Shown: positions 1 through 11,950, counted from the first letter of the stretch. The stretch: 64,000 nucleotides of DNA from Epiperipatus broadwayi (GCA_028023455.1 JAQFVV010000020.1:4881092-4945091); one strand, 5' to 3'. Numbers and translations: made by a program. Notes: generated by a model not told the origin, from the letters alone.

Positions 1-715
1 AATGTCCTTTTTTTAATATTTAAAATGATAAAATTATATGCTGTTTAATATATATATTTTAATCATTGTGCAAATTAGATGTATTAAATTTGCTAGACAC
101 ACACTGAATTTTCTATTTGATAAAAATCAAATTTAACAATATTTCACATTACTCCTAAAAGATCAAATATATCATCTATGTGTTGGAAATTATAAACATT
201 GGGAAGTCTAATAAACACAGCATTATTCTAATTTTATTTATTCCTTCTAACATTTTTCTTTTATCTTTTTCATCTGTTTGATGGGTTGTTGTCTATCTTT
301 TATTTCTTGTTTCCATTATGTTATTTTCCATTTTCTAATTTATCCTGAACATTTTACACTATGGCTTCTAAAACTAATTGTATCTTTTCCATCTTATTTT
401 CTAATTATTTTAGTTATTTAAGCATTTTTACCAACAATTTCTATTTTATTTTATATTTCATTTATTTAAGTATTTTTATCAACAATGGTTATTTTATTCT
501 AGTCAAAATATATTTTTAGCCAATATTTTACATAAGATTTAAAGTAAAATATTTATTGTATAAAAATCTAATTTAATTCTGTAAAAATAATTACACTATT
601 TACCCTTAACTGATAATTAAATAAAATTTAACTACAAGAATGTTAAAAGATCCAATATAATTATAAATTCGGATCTGATACAGCTATTTAATCTGGACTT
701 CTATTGAGTAATTTT
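1..715. other. AT-rich stretch, no gene seen
   Basis: I see no open frame of note, no RNA gene and no recognisable transposon. The stretch is composed mostly of A/T runs. It ends where a hammerhead-family repeat begins. Confidence 0.6.
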
Positions 716-846
716 CACTACACCACTCCCACACAAGATAGGGACTGGTTTCTATCCACTTTTAATGCCTTGAGGAGGGATATAATCATAAACATATGAT
801 CAAAGACATGTGAAAAAGATCTATGATCCCCAAAATGCACATTGGA
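716..846 (-). repeat. Inverted fragment of hammerhead repeat family B
   Basis: This segment is the reverse complement, with scattered differences, of about 1045-1175. Shared landmarks are the 'gtgtagtg' end, the 'gagggatata' block and the 'catatgatcaaagac' block. It faces the two tandem copies that follow, so the locus is head-to-head and then tandem. It stops just before the ribozyme core, so only the 3' half of a unit is present. Confidence 0.75.
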
Positions 847-1208
847 TAATCTCTAATCTAATGAATGACTAATAAAAATTATATTTTCATTAAGTGATTT
901 GTGTCAAAGTTGTGAGGGCAGGATATTTGACACTTATCAAATAAACTGTAATAATTTGATATCTATATATACTGGACAAAGGTAAAGATATGTGTAAAAG
1001 ATTGTGGTTTGGATCAATTGGTGAGTGTTGGTTCAGCATGAAATGTGCATTTTGGGGGATTATCAATCTTTTTCCTGTCTCTTTGATCATATGTTTAGGA
1101 ATACAACCCTCTTCAAGGTGTTAAAAGTGATAGACACCAGTGCCTAGCTTGTATGAGAGTAGTGTAGTGAAAATTATTTTACAGAAATATTCATTATTGA
1201 ATAATGTA
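847..1208 (+). repeat. Hammerhead repeat family B, tandem unit 1
   Basis: First of two adjacent direct copies, about 340-360 bp each. Both open with 'ctaatgaatgactaat' and share 'caaagttgtgagggca', 'atctatatatactg' and a 'gttaaaagtg' block near the end. The ribozyme core is at 1018-1051 but is damaged: the CUGANGA position reads TTGGTGA. Stem II and GAAA are kept. The predicted cleavage position would follow base 1051. Confidence 0.8.
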
Positions 1209-1545
1209 GTCTAATGAATGACTAATATAATTTAATTAAGTGATTTAAGTCAAAGTTGTGAGGGCAGCATATTTAATCAAACTGTAGTAATATGCTATCT
1301 ATATATACTGAACAATGATAAAGATATATGTAAGAGATTGTGGTCTGGCCAACTGATGAGTGCTAGTTCACCATGAAATGTGCATCTTGGAGATCAGATC
1401 TTGTCTTTGATCATATGTTACATCCCTCACAAGGTGTTAAAAGTGGAAAGAAACCAGTTCCTACCTTGAGTGAGAGTGATGTAATGAAAATTACACTTCA
1501 CAAATATTATTCATTATTGGATAATCTCCAATCTAATGAATGATT
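1209..1545 (+). repeat. Hammerhead repeat family B, tandem unit 2
   Basis: Second direct copy, about 335 bp downstream of unit 1 when measured between predicted cleavage sites (1051 and 1386). It ends with the same 'ggataatct...ctaatgaatga' words that begin unit 1, so the repeat is circularly permuted. It holds the better preserved ribozyme core at 1342-1395. Confidence 0.8.
1342..1395 (+). ncRNA. Candidate type I hammerhead ribozyme (family B)
   Basis: Self-cleaving RNA motif read directly from the sequence. CTGATGA is at 1353-1359 and GAAA at 1375-1378. A short stem III (AU closed by AU) leads to an AUC cleavage triplet at 1384-1386. Stem I pairs CCAA (1349-1352) with TTGG (1387-1390), then GGTCT (1342-1346) with AGATC (1391-1395), separated by a GG bulge. 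Stem II (1360-1374) has a C opposite C, where other copies have a pair, so activity is uncertain. The fold is inferred by eye and no energy was computed. Confidence 0.65.
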
Positions 1546-1995
1546 AATAAAAATTATTAAGGCAACTAGAAAAACTCTCAGATCCTCTCCACCCAACAAA
1601 TGGTAAGCATAGTGAGAAATGTCTCTCCTTCACCATTCTTTTAAGATGAACTGTTAAAGACATTTTTCTTGCAGTAATTATTTAGATGTTGTTTTGTTTA
1701 CAATATTGTATTTAACATATAGTAAAAAAAATGTTGGCTTGGTATTTAACCTGCAATGGCTTTAACCAGTATGTAACACTGTCATAAATTTTAAAATTCC
1801 TTTCATGTACTTTTTTTAATTAAACAGTTTATCTCAATACCTTTCTAGTATGTTTCTAGTTTGAAAAAATCAAATTAGTTTGAATTTAGCTCATGCACTA
1901 TAAGTTTTTTGCCCCATTTTTGGGTTTAATGATATCTTATCCAAATTGAATTCAAAATAAAATTCAAAATAAATATATACAAATGTATATTAAGA
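1546..1995. other. Intergenic AT-rich stretch
   Basis: No coding frame, RNA gene or recognisable repeat. It begins with an ordinary, less AT-biased patch and ends at the foldback. Confidence 0.5.
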
Positions 1996-2007
1996 AAAGC
2001 TTAATTT

Positions 2008-2870
2008 AATCCTAATAGTATCGTTTGCCTAACAAGCTTTTGACTATTTCATAGTCATATTCATATCAATAGTTATCCAAGGAGCTTGTGATATTTATTA
2101 AAGAATAAACAAAATAGGGGATTTGCATAAGATTGGAATGATAGATGTAAATAAGTTCATTAAAACTACTTTTTTGAAAGGGGATGCAGAATTCATTTTT
2201 GTTTATTACGTTTATGTTTTTGGCAATATGCCATGCCTCCTTAACTTTACATTTAGCATATATTCAGAACTGACAATGCTGGCAAATGTAAATTCAAAGC
2301 TGTGGCTGAGTTTGGACCAATGCTCTAAGAAAATGAATTTAACTTCCGTGTTCACTTTGGCTTGATTTTATAGGTATTCATGCTGTGCAATTCTTGTGTG
2401 GAGTAAATTGGCACATGATTTCCCATAATTAAATGCACAGCATGACTGGTAGTTTATTACGGAGAATTTTGTGCTAATTTATTCACAAGAATCACACAGC
2501 ATGGATAACTATATAATCGGGTCAAAGAGAGCATGAAAGTTAAATCCATTTTTTTAGAGCATGAGTCCAAACTTTGCCACACCTTTGAAATTACATCTGC
2601 CAGCATTGTCTGTTCTGAATGGAACATGCTAAATGTAAAGTTAAGGAGGCATGGAATATTGCCAAAAACATAAACACAATAAACAAAAGTGAATCCTGCA
2701 CCCTGTTTCAAAAAAATAGTTCATTTAAATGAACTTATTTACATCTGTCATTCAAATCCTATGCAAATCCCCTATTTTGTTTATGCTTTAATAAATATCA
2801 CAAGTTCCTCAGATAACTATTGCTATGAATCTAACTACCAAGTAGTCGTAAGCATGCTATTAGGATTAAA
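2008..2870. repeat. Large foldback (inverted repeat), arms about 430 bp
   Basis: The left arm (about 2008-2405) and right arm (about 2470-2870) are imperfect reverse complements around a short centre. Matching words include 'aaacaaaataggggatttgca' on the left and its complement on the right, the 'tttacatttagcat' block, the 'catgctgtg' block near the centre and the 'caatagttatc' ends. The small open frames here sit on opposite arms and are mirror images of one another, so I do not treat them as genes. It may be two head-to-head copies of one repeat unit or a foldback transposon. I see no transposase. Confidence 0.85.
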
Positions 2871-2929
2871 GAGAGTTTTCTCTATATACATTGATACATA
2901 TTTATTTTGGAATTATACTTCCTGAAAAA

Positions 2930-5075
2930 AATTTATTAAAAGTTTTGATGTTACTTTCCAAACAAATGTAAGATTTCTTTATTTTTTTGCAAATTACTAT
3001 TTCTGTCTACTTTTTTAGACAAATATTATAATATTGAAACTAATGCTTGCAATAATAAAAAGCAAATTTATTTCATTATAATAATTGATTGTAAGAAATC
3101 AATCAACTGATTCCAGTTAGAAGCTATTTAAACAAAAATAATTTTATTTCTCCATTTTTGCGATTTTATGATGTTTTTTTTTATTTTTTTTACAAATATT
3201 TTAATATTTGTTGAATAAATACTTATAAAGAAAATAAATAAATTTTGAATGATAATTATATAAAACAGATACTTTTCTGAGGAACAGTATGAGATGTCAC
3301 TTATAGCATTTATGTTATCAGATTACATTGTAGCTGTTGCAGTTTAATGTCCATTTAATATTTTTCAGTACTTGAGGAGTAGTGCCGGAAAAGTCTTTAT
3401 ATTGAGATCTTGGTTTTATTTACAAATATTTATAATAAAAATATTGATTATTCTGCATCAATAACAAATAATTCTTTAAAAATAAATCTTTTTATATTAA
3501 CAATTTCATAACATCAACTTTTCTAATAATCATATCCAAAAATGGTTTAAAACATAATTTTGCTTTATATTGTAGAAATTAAAACATATCCATCACCTCA
3601 TATTTAGGTCTAATCTGAATGAATCTTGCAATTTTTTCATGTCACACTCAGACTTAAGATTCTTTTTCCAAATACTAAGCTCATAGTAAAACCAGATATA
3701 CTCTGGTTGGTAAATAATTTACTAGAAAGTGGGTTGGTCAAATAAAAATCAATGTAGAATCTGTATTTAAAAAAAAAGCAAATACACTTATGATGCGGTC
3801 ATTATTGTTGATAGAGAGGGGGGTCATACTACTATAAATGAGGAGATAATAATTACACTATCTTTATAAAATAATGTATAATTCTGTAAAATACACATCT
3901 TTTTAATATATTCATATTTTAAAAATTATAAAAGTAGATAGTTATTGTTGGTAAGGCATTAGATGTTAGAGCACATGGAATTTTAATCTAGGAACCTTTT
4001 ATTCTAGAAACCATCATGATTAATTGTATACAAAATAATAAGAAAGAACCCACTTTCACATTTTATATAAAACTAAATGAAAAATATATTTTAAAAAATG
4101 CAGGGCAGTAATATTACAAAATGTTTGGTGAGCAATTAGTTCCAGAATACCACATTATAATAAAACATAAAATTATCATTTCTTTCTCTTATAAATTATG
4201 TCATCATAGATAATAGCAAGTCTTTTTTTTTCTTAGTTAAAGTAACATTTTTCAATGTCTTTACAAAATATTCACATTAAAGTAATTTAAAGAAGCTTCC
4301 ATAATGTTAATAAAGACATACGGAACAAAAAAAGCTATTTATGCACTAATTATATTTTACAGTACATTAGTGACATCTATTTTACAAAATTAAAAGACAA
4401 AGTATAAACATCAAGTAAAATCATGAAACATTATATGGAAGCAGTACTAAATGAAAACAAACACATCTCTAGACTGGATTCCATATAAAACAATCACCAA
4501 TGAACATTAATGGTATATAATCTAGCATACCTTTCTATTATATATCACCTGGAATTAAGTTAAACTATAAAGCAGATAAAAATAAATTACTTTTCATATG
4601 ATATCTGAGTTCTTAAATAGACATGTAGAATAAACAAACTATAACAATTTGTGAATTTTAAATAAGCTGAGATGTTATTAGAGTTCATGTCAAATCAGCT
4701 TAAATTTAAATATATTTCACACTTATTATTACTGTTTATTCTATGTGACTATTAGTTAAGAACTTGTAGGGTAGATGGCAAGTAAGTCATTTTTTTAATC
4801 TGTTTTGTGATTTAACTTGATATTATGTAACATAAAATAATAAGTTGTTCTGAATTAAAAACTGTTAAGGTTGATTGTTGAAGGTTAATACAAACATATC
4901 TCTGTAAACAAGTTTTTGGATAATTAGCCTATTTCTGAAAGGGATCCTTTATTTTTGTTATACCATTGAGTGACTACTTTTTATTATTAAAATATAAAAA
5001 TGTCATGGTTTTACGTCGATAGAGATCAGCACTAGGTTGACAACTACTTATTTCAATAATCTCAGTTATAAGTAA
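2930..5075. other. AT-rich stretch, no gene seen
   Basis: About 2.1 kb without a supported gene or RNA. It contains A and T runs and short fragments, but nothing I can place in a transposon family. Confidence 0.5.
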
Positions 5076-5088
5076 AAGCATTTTTAAA

Positions 5089-5262
5089 CCACCAAACATC
5101 ACATGATCACCATTTCTTATGCTTGCTCATAATTGTTATTAAAACAGGCAAAACTCTCCATACAGTAGTAGAAACTAGTCTGGGGATATTGGATGTGTAG
5201 GCATTACTCTGGTTTGCACTGAGTGATACGACTGTATGAAGAGTTTTGCCTGTTAATAAAAG
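5089..5262 (+). repeat. Hammerhead repeat family A, shortened hairpin copy
   Basis: The left half reads like the antisense head of family A (AACATCACATGATCACC, then the ACAGGCAAAACTCTCC block). It switches to sense at 'gaaactagtctggggatatt', which is stem III, the cleavage site and the 3' strand of stem I of the ribozyme. It ends with the complementary 'gagttttgcctgtt'. The CUGANGA and stem II parts are missing, so no ribozyme remains. The two ends pair into a hairpin. Confidence 0.75.
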
Positions 5263-5863
5263 CATTTTTCATAATTTTTTTATTATTATTTAGAAACGAC
5301 TCTTACATTTCTAATAAAATTTATATATATATATACGTAACAGTAATTCAATTGCGAGGAAACTAAATACATCATTTTTCTTTTCTTGAAATCATTAGGA
5401 CTTCTTAGAATTTTAAAATCCATTTTGAAGAGTTGGGCAAAAGTTGATATTTAAATTGAATCTAAAGTGATTGAATTTGATAGAAATTCCTTTTTATTTA
5501 CAGTCTTTTAACTTAGGATATGATTTATAAAAGTAAATCAATAAATGCAAACATTAAAAAAGTGTATTAAACATTTATTAATATATTAGAAGTTTCAGAT
5601 AATTAATATTATATTTCAAATTCTTAACTGAAATAAAAATGCTAATTAATATCCTTAAAATATGTTAAATAATTGCATAAAAAAATTATCATGTTAACGA
5701 AGTAAAATACTTTAGCATTATCGAAAGTTCAAAATATAAATGACAAATGATGAATGGCTTTGAAAAATGAAAATATAGCTGACGGTCAAAATATAAAAAA
5801 AGGAAAATTACTTTTGGCAATAATAAATAAAAAGTACTGTAAATTAACAACACTTCATATATA

Positions 5864-5940
5864 TTTTTTTGTCATATATCAAAGCGTCTGGGAAGCGAAC
5901 CCGGGACAACTGCTTGTAAGGCAGCTGTGCTAACGCTTGA
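5864..5940 (-). repeat. tRNA-derived SINE, internally deleted
   Basis: Antisense copy of the tRNA-like SINE found nine times in this window. The B box is visible as the complement of 'ggaagcgaacc' (5891-5901). The 'tatgtcaaa'-type 3' tail lies at the low-coordinate end. The A-box region is deleted: sequence runs from the GCGTT start straight to the anticodon arm. It could not be a working tRNA. Confidence 0.8.
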
Positions 5941-5944
5941 CACA

Positions 5945-6780
5945 CACTTTATATTTTTCTTGATTAAAAATAAAAATGTATTTTAATTAGAAACTGGAAC
6001 ATGAATACAGTAAATAGTTATGTATTATCACTTTCAGAGCTCTTGCCAAAATTAACATTATAAAGGGGAATAAAATTATGCCCCTCCCTATTTCTCATTG
6101 TTTGAATTGAAAAATAAAATATGATTTATTACAATTTTACTTTCAAAAAAAAGTTAATAGTATTATTTTACATATATTAATTAGACATAATATTTACTTA
6201 ATTTTTTTTCTTGGTTTTGCTTTCATAAATGATTTCTTTTAATGCTATTTCTTGTTTCATCTTAAAAAATAGCTAATGTTAAAATTATATCTGATTAATA
6301 ATACTAAAAAAAATTAACAAAATGGAATGATAAGATTGAACTTCTGAAAAATCAAATCATTACAATGGAAACTAAAAAAACAATAATACATATATGAATA
6401 TTTAAAAACACCATTATTTAATTTGAATACTAATGCAAAAAAAATATTTTTTCTTCAAGAACACTTTTATTTATTGTATTTAACTTAAATAAAATCATAA
6501 CGCATTCATAAATTAATTAATTAATCAATATTTTTTATCTAATCTATTTTAGAAGGGAAAATTACAATGTTTTTTTTTAAAGGTAAAAAATCTTTATTGT
6601 ATACATTTTTATTGTTTACATTTTTAGGTAATAATTAGGTGAAAGTTTTTTAACAAAGCAAAAGAGTAAACAAAGGAAAAGTTGCACAGTTCCATTGTAA
6701 AATCTTTTTGCTAATGTTCTAATGTAGGTTTAAGTCCTTAGAAATAATATCTTTATTAGATATTTTTATCATCTTAAGGG
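5945..6780. other. AT-rich stretch, no gene seen
   Basis: Long A/T runs only. No reading frame, RNA gene or repeat family recognised. Confidence 0.5.
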
Positions 6781-7061
6781 GGGCAGTGGTGAGTGAAGAT
6801 CCACTTTAGGTTTCATAGACCTATTTGTAAATGCTATAGGCTTCAGATTGATTTGATCATTGCTGATTTCTTTTGATATTAGATCTTCACTAGACTGGGA
6901 TTCCTCCTTTTCTTTTCTGCATGATCAGTGGGGTCTAAGTTGTCTCATTCAGTTAGGTCTGGTGATAAATTTTCTAATGATCTTCTACCAATATGGGAAT
7001 GACCTCCTTCAAGTTCTGATCTTAATTTCCTATGATTCTTGCATTTGATAGATTTGTTGGG

Positions 7062-7391
7062 TTATATTCCTTGTAGGGGAGAGAATTCATCATCTTCAGT
7101 GGTTCCTGTATCTGTAGGGGTCATGTCTATAATGGTGGCTGAGGATGAGCTATCTTCACTATGTGGCTCTGGGGATGAAATGTCCATTGGGATAATGGAG
7201 ACTCCAGTAATTTCAAGTGAATTATACATTGAGACATTTGAGGCTTTAATAGCCCCTAATTGCATCCTTGGGTCTTCTGTATTTCCAATTGTTATCAATC
7301 CCCTTGTAGGTGAGTTATTACTCTCTAATGGAACCAATCCAGGAACGCCACATCTATAATATCTATTTTTCCTTCCTTGACAGATATTACT
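7062..7391 (-). CDS. Unidentified ORF with Ser/Thr/Asp/Glu-rich tail
   Basis: An open frame of 109 codons runs on the minus strand from just after a TGA (7392-7394) to a stop at 7062. Near its start it reads CQGRKNRYYRCG, which loosely recalls a degenerate zinc-knuckle. The rest is hydrophilic. Its last 40 residues are dense in Ser, Thr, Asp and Glu, including DISSPEPHSEDSSSS. Base composition is visibly less AT-rich than the flanks, and downstream minus-strand frames (to about 6850) continue in a similar style but with stops and frame changes. There is no clear ATG at the start. It may be the C-terminal part of a retrotransposon gag-like or ORF1 protein, or an exon of an unknown gene. The plus-strand frame over the same bases looks like a mirror shadow. 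Confidence 0.4.
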   Translation of the reverse strand, partial: SNICQGRKNRYYRCGVPGLVPLESNNSPTRGLITIGNTEDPRMQLGAIKASNVSMYNSLEITGVSIIPMDISSPEPHSEDSSSSATIIDMTPTDTGTTEDDEFSPLQGI

Positions 7392-7956
7392 TCATATATA
7401 TTGAATTTTTTTTTGCACAGTCAGAATTTTTTAGAACGTGTATGTTCAAACTAAATGCTCTTGGTATTGGATGAATTAATTAATTTGTGGACAGCTCACA
7501 ATTTATTTAAAGTTATATATAACAATCAACACCGAGTTTCAAAATTTTACTTTTTAATGCATTAGTCATCAAATTAAATAAAAGTTACTTTTTAATATTT
7601 TTTATACATTCTGTTTTTTTATTTTTATTTTTAGTATTTTGACATTTTCCAACTCACTTTTTATTAAAAAATCTATCCCTATTTCATTTCAGTTTTTTTT
7701 TAAATCATTTATTATAAAAAGGAAAGCTATTCACATTCAAATTTTAAAAAAATGAGAATCTAAGTAATGTCACCATATTTCCAGCATATAAAATTAATTT
7801 TTTTATTATTGTTCTTCTGAGTATTAAAGAAACAATTTCCTTATATTTGTAATGTAGTTAAAAGTCCTACATTAGGAAACAAAATTTCTTCAATTCAATA
7901 TCTTTTGTTTACATCAAAGTGCACAAACCAAACAACAGTATGAGTTAAATTAACGA

Positions 7957-8470
7957 CAGTGCCATCTATTGTCTGTTCATCTATTTGTTCAGGTATCACT
8001 AACAACTCTGAAATATTGCGTTGCCATTTATATCAACACATACAAAATGTCAAGAAAATCTGTTCAATTGAAACAGATGAAAAATCATTTACTTTTGCTT
8101 TTATGAAGGCGGCACTTTAAAAAAATTTTATTGTAAACAATAAAAAAAAAAAATTAATCTTTTTTCTTCTTTCCATTTATATTTACTGTAAATACCAATA
8201 AAATTTCTTCAACACTTTGTCTTTTAATCAAATAAGTGGGTGTTGTTGTTTTTTTAATGCAGTGCCATCTATTGTGCATCACTTAATAATCAACCAATTT
8301 GAATGAGGTTCAAAATATGACCCATCAACATATTGGACTGTCAACAATATCAAACACATATACAAAATTTAAAGAAAATGTATTTGATAGGAGTAGGTTA
8401 AGAATCAGTTGCAAGAATTGATCCAAACAAACCAATATAACAGAGAAGTTAAATAAAATCATTTAAAAAG
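7957..8470. repeat. Two copies of a repeat starting CAGTGCCATCTATTG
   Basis: The word CAGTGCCATCTATTG occurs at 7957-7971 and 8260-8274, about 303 bp apart. The two downstream flanks resemble each other: both contain an 'aacacatacaaaat...aagaaaat' block 90-110 bp after the word. This suggests a tandem or nested pair of one short interspersed element. The word's reverse complement (TAGATGGCACTG inside it) resembles the core bound by the insulator protein CTCF in other animals. That is inference only. Confidence 0.55.
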
Positions 8471-8748
8471 CATTTTTTTAATGTTTATAATTATGGAGCT
8501 TTTTTAAAAAAGTGCCTAAATTGTAGAAATGAAATTGAAATTATGAAGAAAATATTAATGCATCCCTTTTCATATTAGGTTTTACCATTAATTTAATTGC
8601 TTCTAAAAAATCAATTATGGCATTTGATTCAAGAAATGAAAAATAATTTTTAATTATTGCACTTTCATTTCACAGAAATAATTTATAATTTGATTAATCA
8701 TTGTTCAAGAATGCAATACAGTATGGATCCATAACATTCATTATACCA

Positions 8749-9058
8749 TATAATACTAAATTGTCTATTCACTTTACTACTGTTACACAATGCTTTATTT
8801 ACCACCCTTTTTTACAGTTTCGATTGCCCCAGCAATCTTCTTCAGAACTTTATATCTCCTAGCTCAATTGCTAAATTCATTTGAATTTAGCAGTTGAGGC
8901 TAGGAGATATAAAGTTCTGAAGAAGATTTAGCAGTTGAGGCTAGGAGATATAAAGTTCTGAAGAAGATTGCTGGGGTAATCGAAACTAATCTGTAAAAAA
9001 GGGTGGGAAATAAAGCATTGTGTAACAGTAGTAAAGTGAATGGACAATTTAGTATTAT
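8749..9058. repeat. Foldback element with duplicated 45-bp segment
   Basis: The arms are near-perfect reverse complements (left about 8749-8879, right about 8880-9058). Shared words are 'ataatactaaattgtc', 'gttacacaatgcttta' and 'aggagatataaagttctg'. The right arm carries an extra tandem copy of 'tagcagttgaggctaggag...gaagaagat', so the arms differ in length by about 45 bp. Each arm contains CTGAAGAAG, then a short stem, then CGAAAC, a 3'-end hairpin seen elsewhere in the window next to Penelope coding sequence. Confidence 0.85.
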
Positions 9059-9376
9059 ATCATATACATTTTGCAATACAATAAGAAAGAGTAGTTATTA
9101 TACTTCTTGAAGAACATCCATTATATTTTGTTCCAAGCCTCCTTGAATACACTGTACATATTGTTTATTAAAATAGAAGTGTGCAATACCTGTCAACATG
9201 CACAAATATGTACCACAGCTATTTTTGTATGTATAATCTTATACATAAAATCCCTATTTTCTCTGTTTTCTGATTATTGCATGTATGAATGTCAAATTCA
9301 CAACCAATTAAAAAAAATATTATGCATAGCAAAAGTAATTCTACCATTAATTAAAAGCACTCGAAAAAAGCAGTAC

Positions 9377-9905
9377 ATGAAATGTGATTACAGTACATAA
9401 ATTCATGTTTGAAATATAATATTTAGTGAGGGGGAAAAATAGATACTATAGAACCATATTTACATTTAGTTTTGGTTAGCATATTATTTTATGCACAGGA
9501 AGTCACCATTAATATAAAAAAAACATGCTAAGGAAAAAATCAGTACTTATATATGCTTTTAACTACAGAGGTATAATATTTAAACCATGAAGAAAATGTG
9601 ATTACACTACACAAATTTATGTTTGAAATGTAATATTTAGTGAGAGGAAAAAAATAGATACCATAGTACCATATTTACATTTAGTTTTGGTTAGCGTATT
9701 ATTACGTTTATCTGAAGGAAGTTGCCATTAATAAAAAATGCTGGGGAAAAAAATCAGTACATGTGCTTTTAACTACAAAGATATAGTATTTTCATCATGA
9801 AGAAAATGTGAATACAGTACATAAATTCATTTTTGTAATATTTAGTGATAGGAAAAAACTAAATGCTATTGTACCGTATTTACATATAGTTTTCGTTGCA
9901 TATAA
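9377..9905 (+). repeat. Tandem repeat, period about 210 bp, 2.5 copies
   Basis: The word 'aatgtgattacagtacataaatt' recurs in altered form at about 9380, 9594 and 9805. 'ccatatttacatttagttttgg' also recurs, as does 'cagtac...gcttttaactaca'. Copies differ by substitutions and small gaps, so the array is old. No ribozyme core, A/B box or coding frame was found in the unit. Confidence 0.8.
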
Positions 9906-10900
9906 TTGAAATCAAAATGACAGTTTCAGGCTGGCTAGACTTCTCAGATTTATTTATATAATATTACAATCTTTTGTTTAATTTACATTAAATCTTTAAA
10001 AAAAATTGTTAAAGCAGCCAATTAAAAAAAATTACAACCTATTTGGGTGGGTACATCGGGTATATGTATATAAATTAAATTATACTATAAAGAAAATTAA
10101 AAAAATAATGATACAGTTATTGATAATAAATTGAGACGCCATATTTACATATATTTTATTAACTATGTTTACTCATCCATTCACTAAAATAAGAATAAGA
10201 AAAAAAAAATACTAGACCACATTTTTATTTTTTTTTAAAAAAAAAAGAATAGCAAAATGTCTGACATTAATCACAATTAAATACACTGAAGAATATACTT
10301 TTTTTTTTCAATAAGTGTTTTGTAAAACTTTTAGCATTATACTTAGAAAACATTTTACTATGTGGATTACAATTTATTAAATTCAAAAAGAATACTAAAA
10401 TAAAAATAAAATGTATGTGCAAACTAAAGAAATTATATTAAAAAATGTGATCATGTATGGCATTTCAAAATAAAAAATTGCTTCTAGCATATTGTAAAAT
10501 TTATTTATAAATTTTATTTTTTCTTGCATATCATTCCCAGAAAGAGAAAAATGGCTGCTCCTTATCATAAAATACATTAAATTTATGAATTTTAGTAGTT
10601 TTTTTTTTGTTTATTTATATTTTTATTTCATTGTTAACATTTTTTTTATTGAATAGCATATAATTAAAGTCATACATATTGATAAAGTATAGTTTATAGC
10701 TTCACTGCAAAACTCAAATCAGAAAATAATTTCTCAAAATGATGTGTAGTGGATATTTTTAAACATTTGCATTTTTCCTACAATATTTGCATATTCATTC
10801 TTAAAAGTTTTGAAAGAGTTTTAAAAGTACACCAAACTTTTACTCATACAATCTAAGATAGAAGCTTCTTCAATAGTTATATCAGGTTCTTCAAGAGTTT
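9906..10900. other. AT-rich stretch, no gene seen
   Basis: Only A/T-rich sequence with homopolymer runs. The short minus-strand frame here looks like chance. Confidence 0.5.
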
Positions 10901-10904
10901 TTAA

Positions 10905-11345
10905 AGCTAAATTACCTTCTCTTCAGCTATGCATTCCATCTTATATAACCAATACACATGACCACCTACATGTAAAAAAGATAAACCTCCGATATACAGT
11001 ACATTTAAATGGACTATTAAGATCCTACATATAAGAAGTCATTAGTGACTTAAAGTCAACATAGATATGGCAATAATATTGACATCAACAAGGCTTGAGC
11101 ATTCCATCATCCAATTTTCAATAATACAATGCTTGAAGAGTTAGAGGATGGAGAAGATTAAAGCCTGTCCATTACAGTTTGAAGATTTGCTACCTTAATA
11201 TAAACTGAACACTGTTATATATAAGTGTGGGAGACAATGATCTGGACTAACAGATGAATGCTGGTTCAGCACAAAATATGGATATTGAAGATCATATATC
11301 TTTTTCATATGTATGTGATCATGTATTAAAATGGAATGGATTGCT
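10905..11345. repeat. Family B hammerhead repeats, head-to-head, cores mutated
   Basis: An antisense part (about 10925-11010, 'ccatcttatataaccaatacacatgacc') faces a sense part (about 11070-11345). The sense part reads 'gcctgtccatta', 'gaagatttgct', then the ribozyme region at 11240-11300. The core is AGATGA in place of CUGAUGA and CAAAA in place of GAAA, so this copy should be inactive. Stem II (ATGCTG/CAGCAC) is partly kept. Confidence 0.7.
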
Positions 11346-11724
11346 AAAAGGAGTTTGAAAGTATGTGTTCAAATCCACTCTAATTACAAAAAAATATTTC
11401 TAAATTATAATAACGTAATTAAGTTCTCCGACAAGAGAAAAGTTGAAATAATAGGCAATAAAGTACTGCAACAGTAATAGGTGTCATTGCTAGATATTCC
11501 GTTGACAAGATTCATTTTACCGTTTGAAGTTCTCAGCTACACTTGAGAAGCTCATTACATCAAAATGCATTAAAAACAAAAGATATTAAATTATACTTTA
11601 CCTCTATTTAAATAAAACACAAATACGATATAAAATGATATTAATAAGTTATTGATTCAAATATATGTATGTATACGTGTTTTAAAGCAATATGAATAGT
11701 TTTTTTTTTTTTTTTTGCTACCTA

Positions 11725-11830
11725 CAGTTATTCAATCCATCTTATACAACCGATACACACGACCTCATACTAGTGAAAAAGATAAAAGATCTCCAATATA
11801 TATAATTCATGCTGAACCACACATACATAA
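11725..11830 (-). repeat. Family B fragment
   Basis: Antisense fragment with the words 'caatccatcttatacaacc', 'gaaaaagataa' and 'aattcatgctgaacca'. It ends inside stem II of the ribozyme. Only the 3' half of a unit remains. Confidence 0.65.
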
Positions 11831-11950
11831 GTATGTATAACACACATATATGATTAATACAGAAGAAAACAAAAACAAGTTAGTCGTACAAAAACTACTA
11901 ATTGTATGGAGATTTCTCGACAAGTCATGATACATTCAAGCATCTTGGTG

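Noticed and set aside
2123-2925. Three short frames at 2.1-2.9 kb as genes
   Set aside because: They lie on the two arms of the foldback and mirror each other; no conserved motif is present.
8930-8990. Hammerhead ribozyme in the 8.9-kb foldback
   Set aside because: GAAAC is followed by TAATC, not a stem III closing pair with GUC, and the flanks do not form stem I.
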